Shown here: positions 29,726 through 42,684 of the stretch, piece after piece
How positions within the stretch are numbered: position 1 is the stretch's first letter
How the letters are laid out: every line of letters starts with the position of its first letter
Source of the DNA: Oasisia sp. SBJ-2009
Taxonomy: Eukaryota > Annelida > Polychaeta > Sabellida > Siboglinidae
Direction of reading: 5' to 3'
DNA length: 64,000 bases
Assembly (NCBI GenBank): GCA_964017155.1
Contig: OZ024862.1
Span: 40,636,175-40,700,174, forward strand
Notes under the pieces: model-generated
Databases searched by the model: none
What the model saw: only the letters and a program-made list of their open reading frames with translations
What the model was told of the DNA's origin: nothing
Made by a program: the position numbers and the translations under genes

Positions 29726-30263
29726 TGTCGTCTTTGGATCCAAATATAATATTATTCATCTTCTGAATTTATAGCAACGGCGAAGGAAGCATAGTGGTTT
29801 CTGTTTTGATGGATGGCACTTTCAAGTCTTTGACTGAGTTTTTGTAATAATCATGCACGTTTTTCGTGCAATGGTGTTTATAAAAGTAGACCTCCAAAGT
29901 CCTGTACTTACGACACCGATATATTTAATCTTGGAAGGACGTCATTTCCATGTCGTGTCATATTCGCGTTATTCCTACATTCCCTGGGCGGGCGAAGGGG
30001 CAGGGGGCTATTATAATCTCATCAACAAATAATCGTACCCTAGATGTAACGATATTTCGATTGCTATTTAAGTAGCGTAATTATGGGTCAAGAAAAGAAT
30101 GTCGCCTTCCTTGGAACACTGCAGGCGACACTCTGCGGTGTACCGCACTCGAAACATCACAGGGCACTGCACTTGAAGTTCTACAATGTCTTTGTTCTCC
30201 TCCTTGATCCCTGTTACTGTTACACACGGGTGAGAGTCAGTCCGAACACTGCTGGATCACGCT
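29726..30263. other. Unannotated sequence
   Basis: No feature recognised. Confidence 0.5.
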
Positions 30264-30415
30264 GGCCGTCCGTTCTTTCCCCAGTACTCTGGCCCCTTGC
30301 CGCCATTCTCTATTCCATGTCATCCCCGGGTATTGCGCTGTCCGTCCGTTCTTTCCATAGGACTCTGTCCCGTCTCGCCATTCCTTATCCCATGTCATCC
30401 CCGGAGATTTCGTCT
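30264..30415 (+). repeat. Two-copy tandem duplication, ~76-bp unit
   Basis: CCGTCCGTTCTTTCC recurs at 30266 and 30342. Both copies continue to CGCCATTC and CCATGTCATCCCCGG. Degenerate TGCACT/GACACT-rich sequence follows to about 30640 and may be an older, shorter-period array. Confidence 0.82.
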
Positions 30416-31850
30416 CCTTGCATATGAAACTCCACAATGCATTGGGTTTGACACTAAACAATGCACTGTACTTGGTACTCTTTATTGCACTGTTTCTGAT
30501 ACTTCCTATATGCATCATACTTAACACTCACTCTGCACTGAACTAGACAATCCGCAGTGCATCATTCCTGGCACACCGCTGTGCACCATACTAGACACTT
30601 CGTACTTCATATATAGTGACTGCATTTGACAGTGAAGAAGAAGAAGCATTTTTCATATTCGATGGGTCGGAACGACAAAATATAGCAAAACATTCCGTAT
30701 TGATGAATGAAAGATTTACGCATAATTTTCGTTAATTCTGGTTGTGAAATGTTCTAATTCACGTTAGGTATACCAACGAAAATAATATATTCAAACTTGC
30801 CCTTGTACAGCAACATCTTGATTGAGAGTATATGCCTCATATATGCATCGTTATGTTAGTGTCTGGCCGTGGACCGCTTCCTCGACATTGACGATAAAGT
30901 GAGTACTGTCGGCAGGAGGCAATATAAGCCTCCCAAGTACGTTACAGAAGCCTCCCAAGTACGTTAGGTTTCGGGAGTCACAAGAATGGAAAAGTACCTT
31001 AAGCAGATCAATCACTTATGACGTTATTACTTACCTAACAGTAGCACATAGCCATTACAAAAATAGTTGCTAATCACTCAATGGTGTTACGTACCTGTGG
31101 CAGGAATAGTTTGGCATCACTCGTGAGTGGATTGCCCAAGCATGTACTTCAAGCGGTATAAACACGTGCACTCTTTGAAAAGCCCTTCTGAATTGTGATC
31201 CGCACTACAGATTCGCACCTGCGAAGTGGAAAGCTCGAAAGCACTCGACATAATGAAGGGGAGCGCATTTACGGAACCATAACAGGTTGTATCAAGCCGA
31301 GGTTAAACGGTGCGAATCTAACAGATATGTGTGCGCATAACATCACACGCGCTATATACGACACGTTCGATGTTCGCCCTTTGGGGCCAAACGGTGCATC
31401 TTAACTTCGAAAGTGAAGGACCCTCAACTCGTTTCATAACGTCTTCTTGGAAAGTAGTAGTAAGTGAGTACATAGCTATCTGACAAGTGTTGTAAACACT
31501 GCAACACTGTGTGAAATTGCCAATAATAGATGATGTGAACAACGTTGATAAAACTGACCGATCGACGGCTTAGAGGCGGCCGTTCGGGCCAGTGACGTTA
31601 GTGACGTAGAATGGAAAATATTTTTTCCGGGGGAAACGTTTAATGGTTCAGGGCGATAACAAAATCAGATTTTAGATATTGACAAGAACTTTCTTGTCAT
31701 CGTCTGAAATCTGATTTCATTATCTCGAAGGACATGCACTTCACTGTTAAATGTGTGTTCCTTTCCGCGTGCGAATCTGTGAACTCTGACTACAGCGAAG
31801 ATGTTATTGTATGTCAGCCCTGTCAACTGGGTAAGCTGTATATACCTCAC

Positions 31851-31855
<5 letters not shown>
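30416..31855. other. Unannotated sequence
   Basis: A degenerate repeat of GCACTG/CTTGACACT-like units covers 30425-30610. CCTCCCAAGTACGTTA is duplicated at about 30930-30965. No gene recognised. Confidence 0.45.
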
Positions 31856-31889
<34 letters not shown>

Positions 31890-32105
31890 CCTTTCTATAT
31901 TTATTTATTTATTTATTTATAATGTTTTTATTAGTCTGTCTTTATGCACTTTTATATAATATACAGTTAATTTTGTTTTAGTTATACATTTGGGTAATTC
32001 GTTTTAAGAACATGTTATCATGTACATGTAAAGCGCCCTGAATAGTTTTTAAGCTAGATTTGGCGCTATATAAGTTTATTTTATTTATTATTTATTATTC
32101 ACTGA
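31856..32105 (+). mobile_element. LINE 3' end with poly-T and TTTA flank
   Basis: A run of about 32 T (31855-31886) and TTTA units are followed by ATGTAAAGCGCCCTGAATAG, GGCGCTATATAAGTTTATTT and ATTTATTATTTATTATT. The paired GCGCC / GGCGC stem and the (TTTA/TTAT) tail are a well-known 3' signature of CR1/L2-type LINEs. No reverse transcriptase frame is seen directly upstream, so only the 3' end is present. Confidence 0.6.
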
Positions 32106-34587
32106 CAACGAATGCCGAAAACCTGTCATGCGAACTGTGTTCTCTATTAATAGTGAAAAATCTGCGAGATGTCTTTGTCCGTCAAACCACGTTGTGAAGT
32201 CCTTCTTCCTTGACAATCAGAAACACTAGTAGATTTGTTTTATTAGGATACTACAGAAAACACCTTTTGAAAGTGATACACGGGCTCAATCGTCCAGCTT
32301 TCTTGGTGATAAGATTGCCTACAAAGTGATTACGTAACAGTAGCAAGAGGACTGCGAGAGAACGCGTGGAAAGCTGAGAGAAGACAGAATGAGGTCATAT
32401 AATGACAACAGACTGGACCTGGAAGACAGCCAGGGACAGGTAACGACTTAACGACTCAACACAAACCAAAGTACGGCCGAACAAACGCTTTCAATGTGAA
32501 CAATGACTCGAAAATAACTCGAAAAAAGCCGCTGACAGCATCCACAATGAAAATTACCTACAACCTGCAACTGGCGATCTTGTCTCTTTGTGTAAGCCAT
32601 GCCGTAAGCAATATAGCTTTTGAAAAAAGCACGCCAAGAGTTAGAAGAAACATACGGACAGAAACCCCTTTGAGCAAAGTCGAATTGTACATGCATTCCT
32701 GTGAAGTTTGATGTCTATAAACGTGTTACTGCCTCCCCCGCTGTTAATGGGTTATTTTAACCTTGCACAGGATGCTCCGTAAGGTTTCTGTCGCAAAAAA
32801 ACATCTCAGCGTTTCTGCAAATATTTAATCAGACAAAAATATCATCTACGTTTTTAAAATACGCAGCTGGCTTCTTGCCCGTACATATCCCGTGTTGATT
32901 AACGGAAACTTATCTTAATTTTTACATATCCAGAGAACATTTGTTTTGGGGTTCCATTTATCAATTTGCGATTGGATGCTCCCAAAACAAAACCTCAAAC
33001 TGTCCTCCTAAGCCCACATGTTAATGCTGTTCTCTCTTCGCACCTGTCCCCAGCCAACGTGTCTGGGTCATCAGCTGGAGTTTATAGATTTTTCCAATAT
33101 GATTACCGTCCGTTTATATGTCAATCGAATAAATATGTCTACTGCCGTCATATTCTAAGTAAACAAGTTTAGCCGAACTTGGCTCGATACTAGGACCTTC
33201 CAATTATGTTGTGTATTATATTTCCATTAGGAAAAGGGCTGGCGATAAATCACCCAGGGGATATACCCTGGCATCTAGATACGGTTCCTGATGAAATATT
33301 CCAACAGCTCAGCGAGCTTCTGTCAAATGCTATCGGCCGTCTGCTGCCTCGACAGCGCCAATAAACGTCCAGGTACCGACGAGCTATTTGATTATTACAG
33401 TTCCAGAGAATATATACTCGAGGTGCACATACCCAGGGAGCGTACATACGTCACGCCAGGTCATTACCGCCGGGAGGAACGAGTGCACGGCATAAACGGT
33501 CGCGGTCGGTAAACACTGATGGTCTCGAGCGGTTTCGCTCGGCTTTCCTCGGAGGCCGGAACACGGGCGATCGCCATGCTGGCATAAAAGCTTTCGTGCT
33601 TCGAGACGGAGTCGTGCACCCAGTCTCGCAGGGGCCTTGGTGTGCCTTAGGTCGCTCGATGCACCGCGTGCACCGACTTTATCCATCCAGGAATGACGCA
33701 AATGCGTTATAGCTTTATTGCCAACGAAGCAACATGCGCTAAACGATACACAATCAACAACATCAGTTTTATTGCTCGCCACTTAGACGGATACCGACGC
33801 AGACTATGCGAGTGTAGACAACACGCGCATTACCTCCGTCAGTGTGTCGCATCGGCGGCTAGTGCGGCTCTTTCAAACGTACACAACGTTGTTATCGTGG
33901 CTTTTTGTTTGTGAACAATAGTCCTGTGGCTAGGACATAGTTGCCACAACACAATGTCATTGCCAGTTTAGAGTTTATACGTCGTATTTGGTTGCCTTTG
34001 GGCTCATGGCTGATCGGTAGGCTTACTTTCTGTAGGCTTACTTAGCTGCACATTTATGTAGGCTTACTAAGCTGCAAATTTATGTAGGCCTACTTAGCTG
34101 CAAATTCGAACAAAATTATTGACATGCGCAGACATTGATAATAATAACTAAGAAATTACTTATAAGTTGCACAAAACAACTAACAAGTCATAATTGGTTT
34201 ATATTATGTCTATTTTTCCGTAACTGAATTTGAAATGCGAAACGAATAAATATTATTGAAGAAACCTACACAACGCTGTGATTTATACACATGGCAATTA
34301 AAAAACAGCAGCTAATGGCTCATTCTTCGAAAGGTCCAACAGCCGAAATAATTATAATTATAGTTATGCCAGTCAATTTTGGTGAACCACCGTATTGCGT
34401 TTTGTTGAAATGAACTCAAAAGCCAAAGTAAGCAAAGTAAGTAAGGTAAAAGGAACATTCTGATTACAATGACGGTCAATTTGGTTTATATACTGATAGT
34501 GTTACTAATATTTTTTACATGGCGTAAATAATAATGTCGGCATAAATAAAAATTAAACGTGTGATGGAGATTTAGAATATGAGAATT
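32106..34587. other. 2.5 kb largely unannotated sequence
   Basis: Contains the small open frame described separately (32547-32711). A ~35-bp unit GTAGGCTTACTTAGCTGCAA repeats three to four times at 34017-34108. A CpG-rich patch lies at 33440-33870. No other gene recognised. Confidence 0.45.
32547..32711 (+). CDS. Candidate short secreted peptide, unverified
   Basis: ATG in fair context (CCACAATGA) opens 54 codons. The first ~20 residues are signal-peptide-like (Lys near the start, then LQLAILSLCVSHAVS). An RVRR site, which fits the furin-type R-x-R-R pattern, follows at about residues 33-36. A ~20-residue tail ends in HSCEV. This layout is that of a minimal prohormone. No homologous peptide is recognised, the frame is short, and the region has no visible promoter or polyadenylation signal, so chance is a serious alternative. 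Confidence 0.2.
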   Translation: MKITYNLQLAILSLCVSHAVSNIAFEKSTPRVRRNIRTETPLSKVELYMHSCEV

Positions 34588-34750
34588 CCATGGGAGAGTT
34601 TGTCCAAATTTCTGTTGAAACGGTTTTCCTATCGTTTACAGTGAAATTGAGAAACACCAATGAATAAATACAAAGTTTACAGTGAACTTTACACAAACAC
34701 CAGTGAATATACTTCACTTGTGTTTCTACAGGGCGTAAGTGGACTACGGT
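34588..34750 (+). repeat. Dispersed repeat, copy A
   Basis: Shares the order CCATGGGAGAGTTTGTCC, GTTGAAACGGTTTTCCTATC, GTTTACAGTGAAA, ACACCA and CTACAGGGCGTAAGTGGACT with 43036-43156. Copy A has an extra ~45 bp in the middle, an internal duplication of the GTTTACAGTGAA...ACACCA segment. No coding content; probably a remnant of an unidentified mobile element. Confidence 0.75.
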
Positions 34751-37700
34751 GTTTTCACAAATATCTGACGATACGTTTGGCGTATGGAATGAATGTAATT
34801 ACTATTACTTAACTACTATTACTTAATTAATTAAACTTGTTACAAAAATGTATCTGGCGAATTAGTTTGTAGTTAAATAAATTTTTCTGAATTTACATGG
34901 AGAAACATTCGCATGACACGAATGTTATCAAATTTGTTATGCAGATAAATCAGGTGGATAAATGATAACCCATTTCGTCGGAGTGATGACGTATCTGTTA
35001 TGTGATTCGGCACAATATTTTAAGGGACAACAACTGACAGGTAGAAGAAAAGACTGTTTCGCCGTGTTACCGTATATGGGTCCGTCGGCAAATGTAAATA
35101 AATTAAATCTTGCGTATGTTGTTGCATAAGCTTGGCAAATGGTTTAAAAATAATCTAAATAGTATTTAAAATAAAAACCATGTTGCAATGTTTTAATGTA
35201 CGTTAGATTCTAGGCATCGGGGACTAATCTCTTAGGCCTTGGGTGGGGGGACAATGCTCACAAGGAACCGTGTCTATGGCATATCATTTGCAGCAGGTTA
35301 CTTCTATTCATTGCTGTTGCGTGGCTTTACCAACAAAATCTGTGCAATGTGTTATATCCAAAAACACATCCTGTAGGGTAAAACGAGTTATCCGCAAACT
35401 ACGGTCAGACAGTATAATATCGTGCCACCCATGCCACGCGGTCGGTGTCACTCCTGCTAAACTGTTCATCCCCTACCAACACTTACTACCGATAAAACCA
35501 ACTGCACCCAATCTGCCATCCACTGCATTCTCTCCAATTCCCTGCCGCATTCAGTATCTCACATTCGCCCTGCCACCCATGTCACCCATGCCACTCTATC
35601 CCCTACACGCAGTCACCCCTGCACGCCCGTGCCACCCTCCGTGCAGCTGGCCGAGGGCTGCCGCCGAGAGCCGACGGCGTTCCTCACACGCCCCGGCTGG
35701 CAGTCACCGCCGTGTGACGAGTGCTTCGTCTATTAATCGGACGTTTACGTCGGCTATTAACCCGATACTTGACTTGTTTATACACTGTTCGTTAGCGGCA
35801 TGCGCGAGACTGGCATAGTGACAGGCATCACACGGATTCCCATCTCCCGGCCCGTGCACCCGCTCACACCGCCATCAATTTCCCACGGGCCACTGACAGC
35901 TACAAGGGTGCTGCTTCCTTGACGGACAAGCCACGGGGTAACAAGTGGATTGTTCTGAGACGTCACAGCGCCACACCTTAACCTTCGCTCTTAGCTGACC
36001 ATACGTGTGAACCTTCACGAGAATACAACACCGATAGACTGCGTTAACTGGATTCCCGTGCACACGAGCAAAGGGCAAACTGCCCACTCCAGAATGTATA
36101 ACACTCTGCCTGGCATGCAATTCACGGCTGTCGTTTTACAGTGATTTGGTTCGATGCCCAACGTTTGTTCCGAATAAATATCAACGTGGAAGATGTCGTC
36201 CCAACAGACTGGGTTAGACCCTTGTCTGTTCTCAGAGATCCGTCCGTCTCTCACATACGCCTGCATGCGGCAAACAAGCAACTGAAAATGTAATTTTACT
36301 CACAGGACAACTGGCATATTACCCAGAGTGCGTGTTCTGTGCTTCTGAATAACAAAGTGCGAATGATGTTGAGACAGTGCCCCATGTACAACGTGCGAGT
36401 GATGCTGAGTCAGTGTCCCATGTACAGCGTGCGTGTAATACAGAGACAGCATCCCTCGTACTTTGTATAGGGGGACACTGTCTCAACATCGCTACGACGC
36501 ATGTCGTCAACAGTCAATCGGCAGTCCTTCGAAAGTCCGTCGACAGTCAATCAACAGTCCGTCAGTGGTCCGCCGACTGGTGATCATCTGTCAGCGATCT
36601 CTTGGTGATTGATCATTGACGGTCCGACGGCGGTCCGTCAGTTGGTAGCTGACTACATTACCCCTGACAAACACCCTACGGAATGTGCAAAAGTTCGCTA
36701 GATGAGTAGTGCCGCTGTATAGACTCTGGTCTTGAGGTGGAGGGAAGTCACAAGATCGCCGGAAGCGCTTACGTCGGGTGATTTGATTTGAACTCATTAC
36801 ATCGCCCGGCCACTGAGTACATAGCGGGAGAGTGTTCGCTAGTTGCGTCATGTCGCCGAGGTAGATTTAGGGAATACTACACTGTTTGTTGGTGTCATTC
36901 GCCTGTTATCAGTCACGATACCCGAAGGCACGAGTTACTGTTATCTGGCTGATAACACGCGGGTGAAGCCAACACACAGGGTATTATTTCCGTTATATAA
37001 CGGCACATTAACACGTGAACGTTTTCTTCCTTCCCACCTTTATAAATATGTTGTTATTCAACAACATTACTACACGATTGCACTTCTGCATTACAACCGG
37101 ATATGCGAAATAATCTTTAATAAGCCTTCTTCTCATTGGCTAAAATAGCGCGGGGCTGTCATAGCACACACTCCTGCTCCAGCCAATGAGAAGCGCCGGA
37201 AATCGGAACGCTTTGTGACCGTAGGAATAATCAGATTTATATTATACTCAGTTACGTTACCAAGTGAGGCACTATTTTGTTGAACACAGCCTAATGTGGC
37301 GCACGTTCCACTCTTTTTTTATCGAATATGAAACATTGGCATTAGGGATCGTATCACCAAAGACAGTATTATCTGCCGTTTCGGTTCCTTCGCTGCAAGG
37401 CTTGTCCTTGGTTGGTTCACGTCGATACGGTAGACTTCAATTGGATCACTGAATGACCCAACAAGGTCGAGCAAACCTTTTCGTAGAGTCTTCGTGGGCG
37501 GCAAGCAGGCACGTGGCAAATGACCAACAATGTTTGGTTTCGGAGGCCAAATACGGATTAGTGTCTATATACTTTTCTGTTTTCTGTATCTAATCAATGG
37601 TCCATCGGTCTAGACATGTAGAAAGTGTTTCTTTGAATCTGATAAAAGTGTCCTGCGATTATCTGAAGATATGTAAAAGATACACGTTTCTATATATATA

Positions 37701-39660
37701 TATATTTGTATTATGAAACAGTGTTTCTTTGTATATATGCATGAATGCATACATATGTACGTATGTATGTGGAGCCTATCTGGATGGTTCGTAGATTTAT
37801 ATTTTTTATTATTCAGCCGAAGGTTGGAGAACGTGGGGGGTCAGTTTATCAAAAGAAAAGGCTGCACGTGGGATATATCATTCTAGCATTTACTGCGTCC
37901 TGTGCGTGAGCGCGCAACATATTTTTGGGATACACTGAAATAATTTCAAGTTTCAAACGTTTTACGCGGGTGACTGCCCTTTTTCTCCAGGCATCTTTGG
38001 ATAGATCGACTGGTATAGGTGTATGAAATATAGACAATACAGACAGTTCTACAGTGATAGTTGTACGGTCAGATATAGTTAAGCTGATTACGGCATACAT
38101 CGCTACGACAAGCTAGACAGTGGGTATTCATGACGCAATTTGACCCAGCCCGATAACAACCGCGTCGAATACATTGTCGCAAAATGCAGCTACACGTGAC
38201 TAAACATGATTCCCGGAGCCACGTGAGATACGGGCAGAATGTAAGTAGATGCATTTACAAGTATAGTGCGTATAAAATGTTCCAGCTAAGCAGATTTCGA
38301 AAATGCAATATATCAGTTTATTTTACCGGCCAACCCATATTTCACCCGGCCATAAAATTTGGATCGCGATCGGAAAATGTATATTTGACCCAGCATATAA
38401 TAACACGATTTTCAGAGTAAACTATATCTATAGCTTAAACTGGAAATTATAAATATATGATCCGCACACTTTTCTGATGCGAGACAAATGTTGCTTATAG
38501 TTATCTCTCTACACTCCAAACATTGTATTTAGAGAAGACAAAAACCCCGTTTTGTAGACACTCGTAAAGAGTTTGTTTCTGCTATCCTGGACACTATTTA
38601 AGTGACATCTACACATTGTGACGCTATCTATTCTTCTATAAAATAAGCCCACTACGACATTGTTGTAATCATTCAGACCCCGTCATGTGGATCCTGACAC
38701 AGACGCAACCCCGATAGGGGTGTCCTACTATAGATCTACCCCAAGGACGTATACGTCCTACTTTATTTTAGTCCGTGTAAGTCAGACATGTCCCGTGGGC
38801 TATTTCAATATTTCGGTTATCAAGCTCGTTAAACTGCAAGCTGTGGCGATTATAATTTTAATAGAAGTAGGAAACACATTTAACATTAAAAACAAAACAA
38901 AAACAAACCCACGAGCGGTTTCCTTATCGAGAGTCACGTGAATCCGAACATTTTGATCGGGTCAGTGTCTGTATTATAAAACAGGTCGTTCTTTCTCTCT
39001 GTGTTGACCTATAGCTCCGTCAGTTTTACGTGTATCGGGCTGGAACTGTGCACATGATCGAGCCTACCCAAATGGTTGGTTCGTTGTTGACGTTTTCAAA
39101 GTTCGTTCCGGATTCGTACCTGGCGGCTCTCAGTATTTCAATGTTTTGTACGTGAAGTTCCAGATTCAGAATTACATCTTTTTCTATATTATCTTAAATT
39201 TAATTGTGCCTTCTACAAATGTGTCACTGGGTGTATGAAGACGTTTACATACGTTACAAGGTTATTGACGTTTGACAATTGCGAAAGCGTAACACTGCAG
39301 TAACTCTGTGTGCCACACCTGGACGTGTTGCTGCGTCTGGCGTATTAGAACGCTATTATTTCTGGCACATACTGCGACAGTGAAACGGAATTGTCAAGGG
39401 ATTTTGCGCGTGTGACTGCATTCCCTCGCAAAGATCGCTGGGTAACGCGTCTATTTCAATAATAGCCTCTACCCCAAAGCATCGAACAGTGTGAAGTGCC
39501 CCACTGCAGAATCCGATCCGCAAACAGTGTACAGTAATATCACACGGGCCTAGACGTTCATTCCAAGACAAGAATATAACTACGGCAGTAAGAACATAAC
39601 CTGGCTACCAGATTTGAGGTAGCTGGTGTGTTATACGCGAACGTCTTATGTCATACACAC
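34751..39660. other. 4.9 kb unannotated sequence
   Basis: No gene recognised. A 191-codon open frame at 35243-35818 is Pro/Ser-rich without a domain. Short related repeats lie at 36360-36470 (GTACAACGTGCGAGTGATGC-like, ~45 bp) and 36500-36585 (GTCAATCGGCAGTCC-like). A 12-bp inverted pair TTCTCATTGGCT / AGCCAATGAGAA lies at about 37130 and 37177, with CCAAT-type cores. Confidence 0.4.
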
Positions 39661-39789
39661 TAGCGCGCGCACGCGTACACTCGCACACATACACGTTTTG
39701 CACACAACCACACATACACACAAACAAAACACACACACACACGCACGCACGCACACACGCACACACACACGCACACACACAGGCACGCA

Positions 39790-39790
<1 letters not shown>
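39661..39790 (+). repeat. CA/CGCA-rich patch
   Basis: Impure CACACA, CGCACG and CACACG units leading into the ATT array. Confidence 0.9.

Positions 39791-39878
<88 letters not shown>
39791..39878 (+). repeat. (ATT)29 trinucleotide microsatellite
   Basis: About 29 uninterrupted ATT units, directly abutting the GGGGCA array. Confidence 0.98.
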
Positions 39879-40534
39879 GGGGCAGGGGCAGGGGCAGGGG
39901 CAGGGGCAGGGGCAGGGGCAGGGGCAGGGGCAGGGGCAGGGGCAGGGGCAGGGGCAGGGGCAGGGGCAGGGGCAGGGGCAGGGGCAGGGGCAGGGGCAGG
40001 GGCAGGGGCAGGGGCAGGGGCAGGGGCAGGGGCAGGGGCAGGGGCAGGGGCAGGGGCAGGGGCAGGGGCAGGGGCAGGGGGCAGGGGCAGGGGCAGGGGC
40101 AGGGGCAGGGGCAGGGGCAGGGGCAGGGGCAGGGGCAGGGGCAGGGGCAGGGGCAGGGGCAGGGGCAGGGGCAGGGGCAGGGGCAGGGGCAGGGGCAGGG
40201 GCAGGGGCAGGGGCAGGGGCAGGGGCAGGGGCAGGGGCAGGGGCAGGGGCAGGGGCAGGGGCAGGGGCAGGGGCAGGGGCAGGGGCAGGGGCAGGGGCAG
40301 GGGCAGGGGCAGGGGCAGGGGCAGGGGCAGGGGCAGGGGCAGGGGCAGGGGCAGGGGCAGGGGCAGGGGCAGGGGCAGGGGCAGGGGCAGGGGCAGGGGC
40401 AGGGGCAGGGGCAGGGGCAGGGGCAGGGGCAGGGGCAGGGGCAGGGGCAGGGGCAGGGGCAGGGGCAGGGGCAGGGGCAGGGGCAGGGGCAGGGGCAGGG
40501 GCAGGGGCAGGGGCAGGGGCAGGGGCAGGGGCAG
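39879..40534 (+). repeat. (GGGGCA)109 hexanucleotide array
   Basis: 655 bp of the hexamer GGGGCA, about 109 copies. The only irregularity is one extra G near 40080. G-tetrads separated by CA make this an almost ideal G-quadruplex substrate on the + strand. The 300-codon Gly-Ala, Arg-Gly, Gln-Gly (+) and Pro-Ala, Pro-Cys, Pro-Leu (-) dipeptide frames come from the unit; the frame change in the middle is caused by the single extra G. Confidence 0.99.
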
Positions 40535-40655
40535 TAGTAATAGTAGCAGTAGTAGTATCGTAGAGAAATAGAGAAATACACTTCGATAACAAAGAGTCTG
40601 ATTGTTGGACTAAAGTACCCGCATTATTTGTTTTATTGCACCACATAAACTTAAT
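40535..40655. other. 120-bp spacer between the G-rich and C-rich arrays
   Basis: Begins with AGTAGTAATAGTAGCAGTAG (AGT-like degenerate units), then unique sequence. Confidence 0.6.
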
Positions 40656-41187
40656 CCACTCCGCTCCGCTCCGCTCCGCTCCGCTCCGCTCCGCTCCGCT
40701 CCGCTCCGCTCCGCCCCGCTCCGCCCCGCCCCGCCCCGCCCCGCCCCGCCCCGCCCCGCCCCGCCCCGCCCCGCCCCGCCCCGCCCCGCCCCCGCCCCGC
40801 CCCGCCCCGCCCCGCCCCGCCCCGCCCCGCCCCGCCCCGCCCCGCCCCGCCCCGCCCCGCCCCGCCCCGCCCCGCCCCGCCCCGCCCCGCCCCCGCCCCG
40901 CCCCCGCCCCGCCCCGCCCCGCCCCGCCCCGCCCCGCCCCGCCCCGCCCCGCCCCGCCCCGCCCCGCCCGCCCCGCCCCGCCCCGCCCCGCCCGCCCCCG
41001 CCCCCGCCCCCGCCCCCGCCCCCGCCCCCGCCCCCGCCCCCGCCCCGCCCCGCCCACCCCCCCCCCACCCCCACCCCCACCCCACCCCCACCCCCACCCC
41101 CACCCCACCCCACCCCCACCCCACCCCACCCCCACCCCCCACCCCCACCCCCACCCAAATCCACTCCACTCCACTCCACTCCACTCC
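40656..41187 (+). repeat. C-rich graded array (CCGCT to CCGCC to CCCCCG to CCACCC to CCACT)
   Basis: About 530 bp of pentamer/hexamer units that change along its length: CCGCT about 14 units, then CCGCC (with occasional extra C), then CCCCCG hexamers (40990-41045), then CCACCC (41054-41155), then CCACT (41160-41187). The G-rich strand is the minus strand, the opposite polarity to the preceding array. Open frames of 200-475 codons (Pro-Ala-Pro, Gly-Ala-Gly-Arg) are artefacts. Confidence 0.97.
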
Positions 41188-42199
41188 TCTCCACCCTCCC
41201 TCTCTCCTTCCGTCGCGCCATTCCTCTCTTCCAACCAATAACTGGGATGTGTCTGGGAACCTCCGGCAGCAAAAAGTTGTACTCTCTGTGATGTGGTCAG
41301 CAACCAATGTACCGAACGGTAACTTGAGATGCTTCGACGAGTCCGATGAACAGAGACCGACGCTGTCTAACACAGACAGATTACCAGAGACATCTCATTG
41401 AATATGACCAGGCAAACTTAAAATGGGAAGACAAATATAGCGACGCCCGAAGCGTGCGTTTTATGGCTAGACTTCGATTACAAAGGTGCGTCGTTCTTGA
41501 AAGAGGGGTTGTCTGTCGCCAACAGAAACGCCCACAAATTAATAGTCTTGAGAACGGAACGACTCAAAATAGTGCAACAATTGACGACGCAATTGACGAC
41601 GCGTGTGACAAGGTAAACAATACCTTTTGTAATGTGCCTGCCTTTTTGTGATGCAATCTACCAAACTAAATGCAGCGTGGCATACCATGCTCACAATACA
41701 AATTACAATACATATCCGTAGTATGGGAACATAAAAGAAATATAATAAACTCGAATGCAATGATTGCGCAAAAGTCGTCCAGGTGAATGTGTTTTCATGC
41801 CACTGAATCTTCAAATTTACTTCAAATAAGTAATCTATTTAGCTCGTGAAGTTATTCATCCGTGAAGTTCTTTCCGGTTCGATGGTTTTTATCAAGTGAT
41901 TTATGAAAGAAAGATAAAATCTTCAAGGTAAACATGATTTTATGTAACTGAAAATGTGTCGGTGAACGGGGTGAGTTACATAGACCTGAAAAGGTGGTGG
42001 GCTGGAAACAGATCATTAGGTTACAGCGGCACATAAATCGACCACCAACTATTAAACTATATTCGAATCCATTGATTTAATTATTGGACGAAACACAAGC
42101 CACTGACACCGCTGATCAATCGCTGTAATTTGCCAAGAGACTTAAACGTCTAGTTGCTATATGCATCGTCATTCCAATGTATGTCCATCCTGTACACAC
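41188..42199. other. Unannotated sequence
   Basis: An open frame at 41346-41651 (about 100 codons) has no recognised domain; its composition is ordinary and it could be chance. Confidence 0.4.
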
Positions 42200-42289
42200 A
42201 CGCGCACACATTCACATACACACGCACATACACACACGCATACACAAAGAGACATGGACACAAACACGCGCGCGCACACGTTTACATAC

Positions 42290-42331
<42 letters not shown>

Positions 42332-42684
42332 CACACACACACACACACACACAACACACGCACGCGCACGCGCACGCGCACGCACACGCACACGCACACG
42401 CACACGCACACGCACACGCACACGCACACGCACACGCGCACGCGCACGCGCACGCGCACGCGCACGCGCACGCGCACGCGCACGCGCACGCGCACGCGCA
42501 CGCGCACGCGCACGCGCACGCGCACGCGCACGCGCACGCGCACGCGCACGCGCACGCGCACGCGCACGCGCACGCGCACGCGCACGCGCACGCGCACGCG
42601 CACGCGCACGCGCACGCGCAAGCGCACGCGCACGCGCACGCGCACGCGCACGCGCACGCGCACGCGCACGCGCAAGCGCACGCG

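Noticed and set aside
35243..35818. A 191-codon Pro/Ser-rich frame
   Set aside because: No domain, no splice or promoter context; composition follows the C-rich local DNA.
39626..41373. Several frames of 200-475 codons (Gly-Ala, Pro-Ala, Gly-Arg repeats)
   Set aside because: Arise from the GGGGCA and C-rich arrays; no non-repeat domain.
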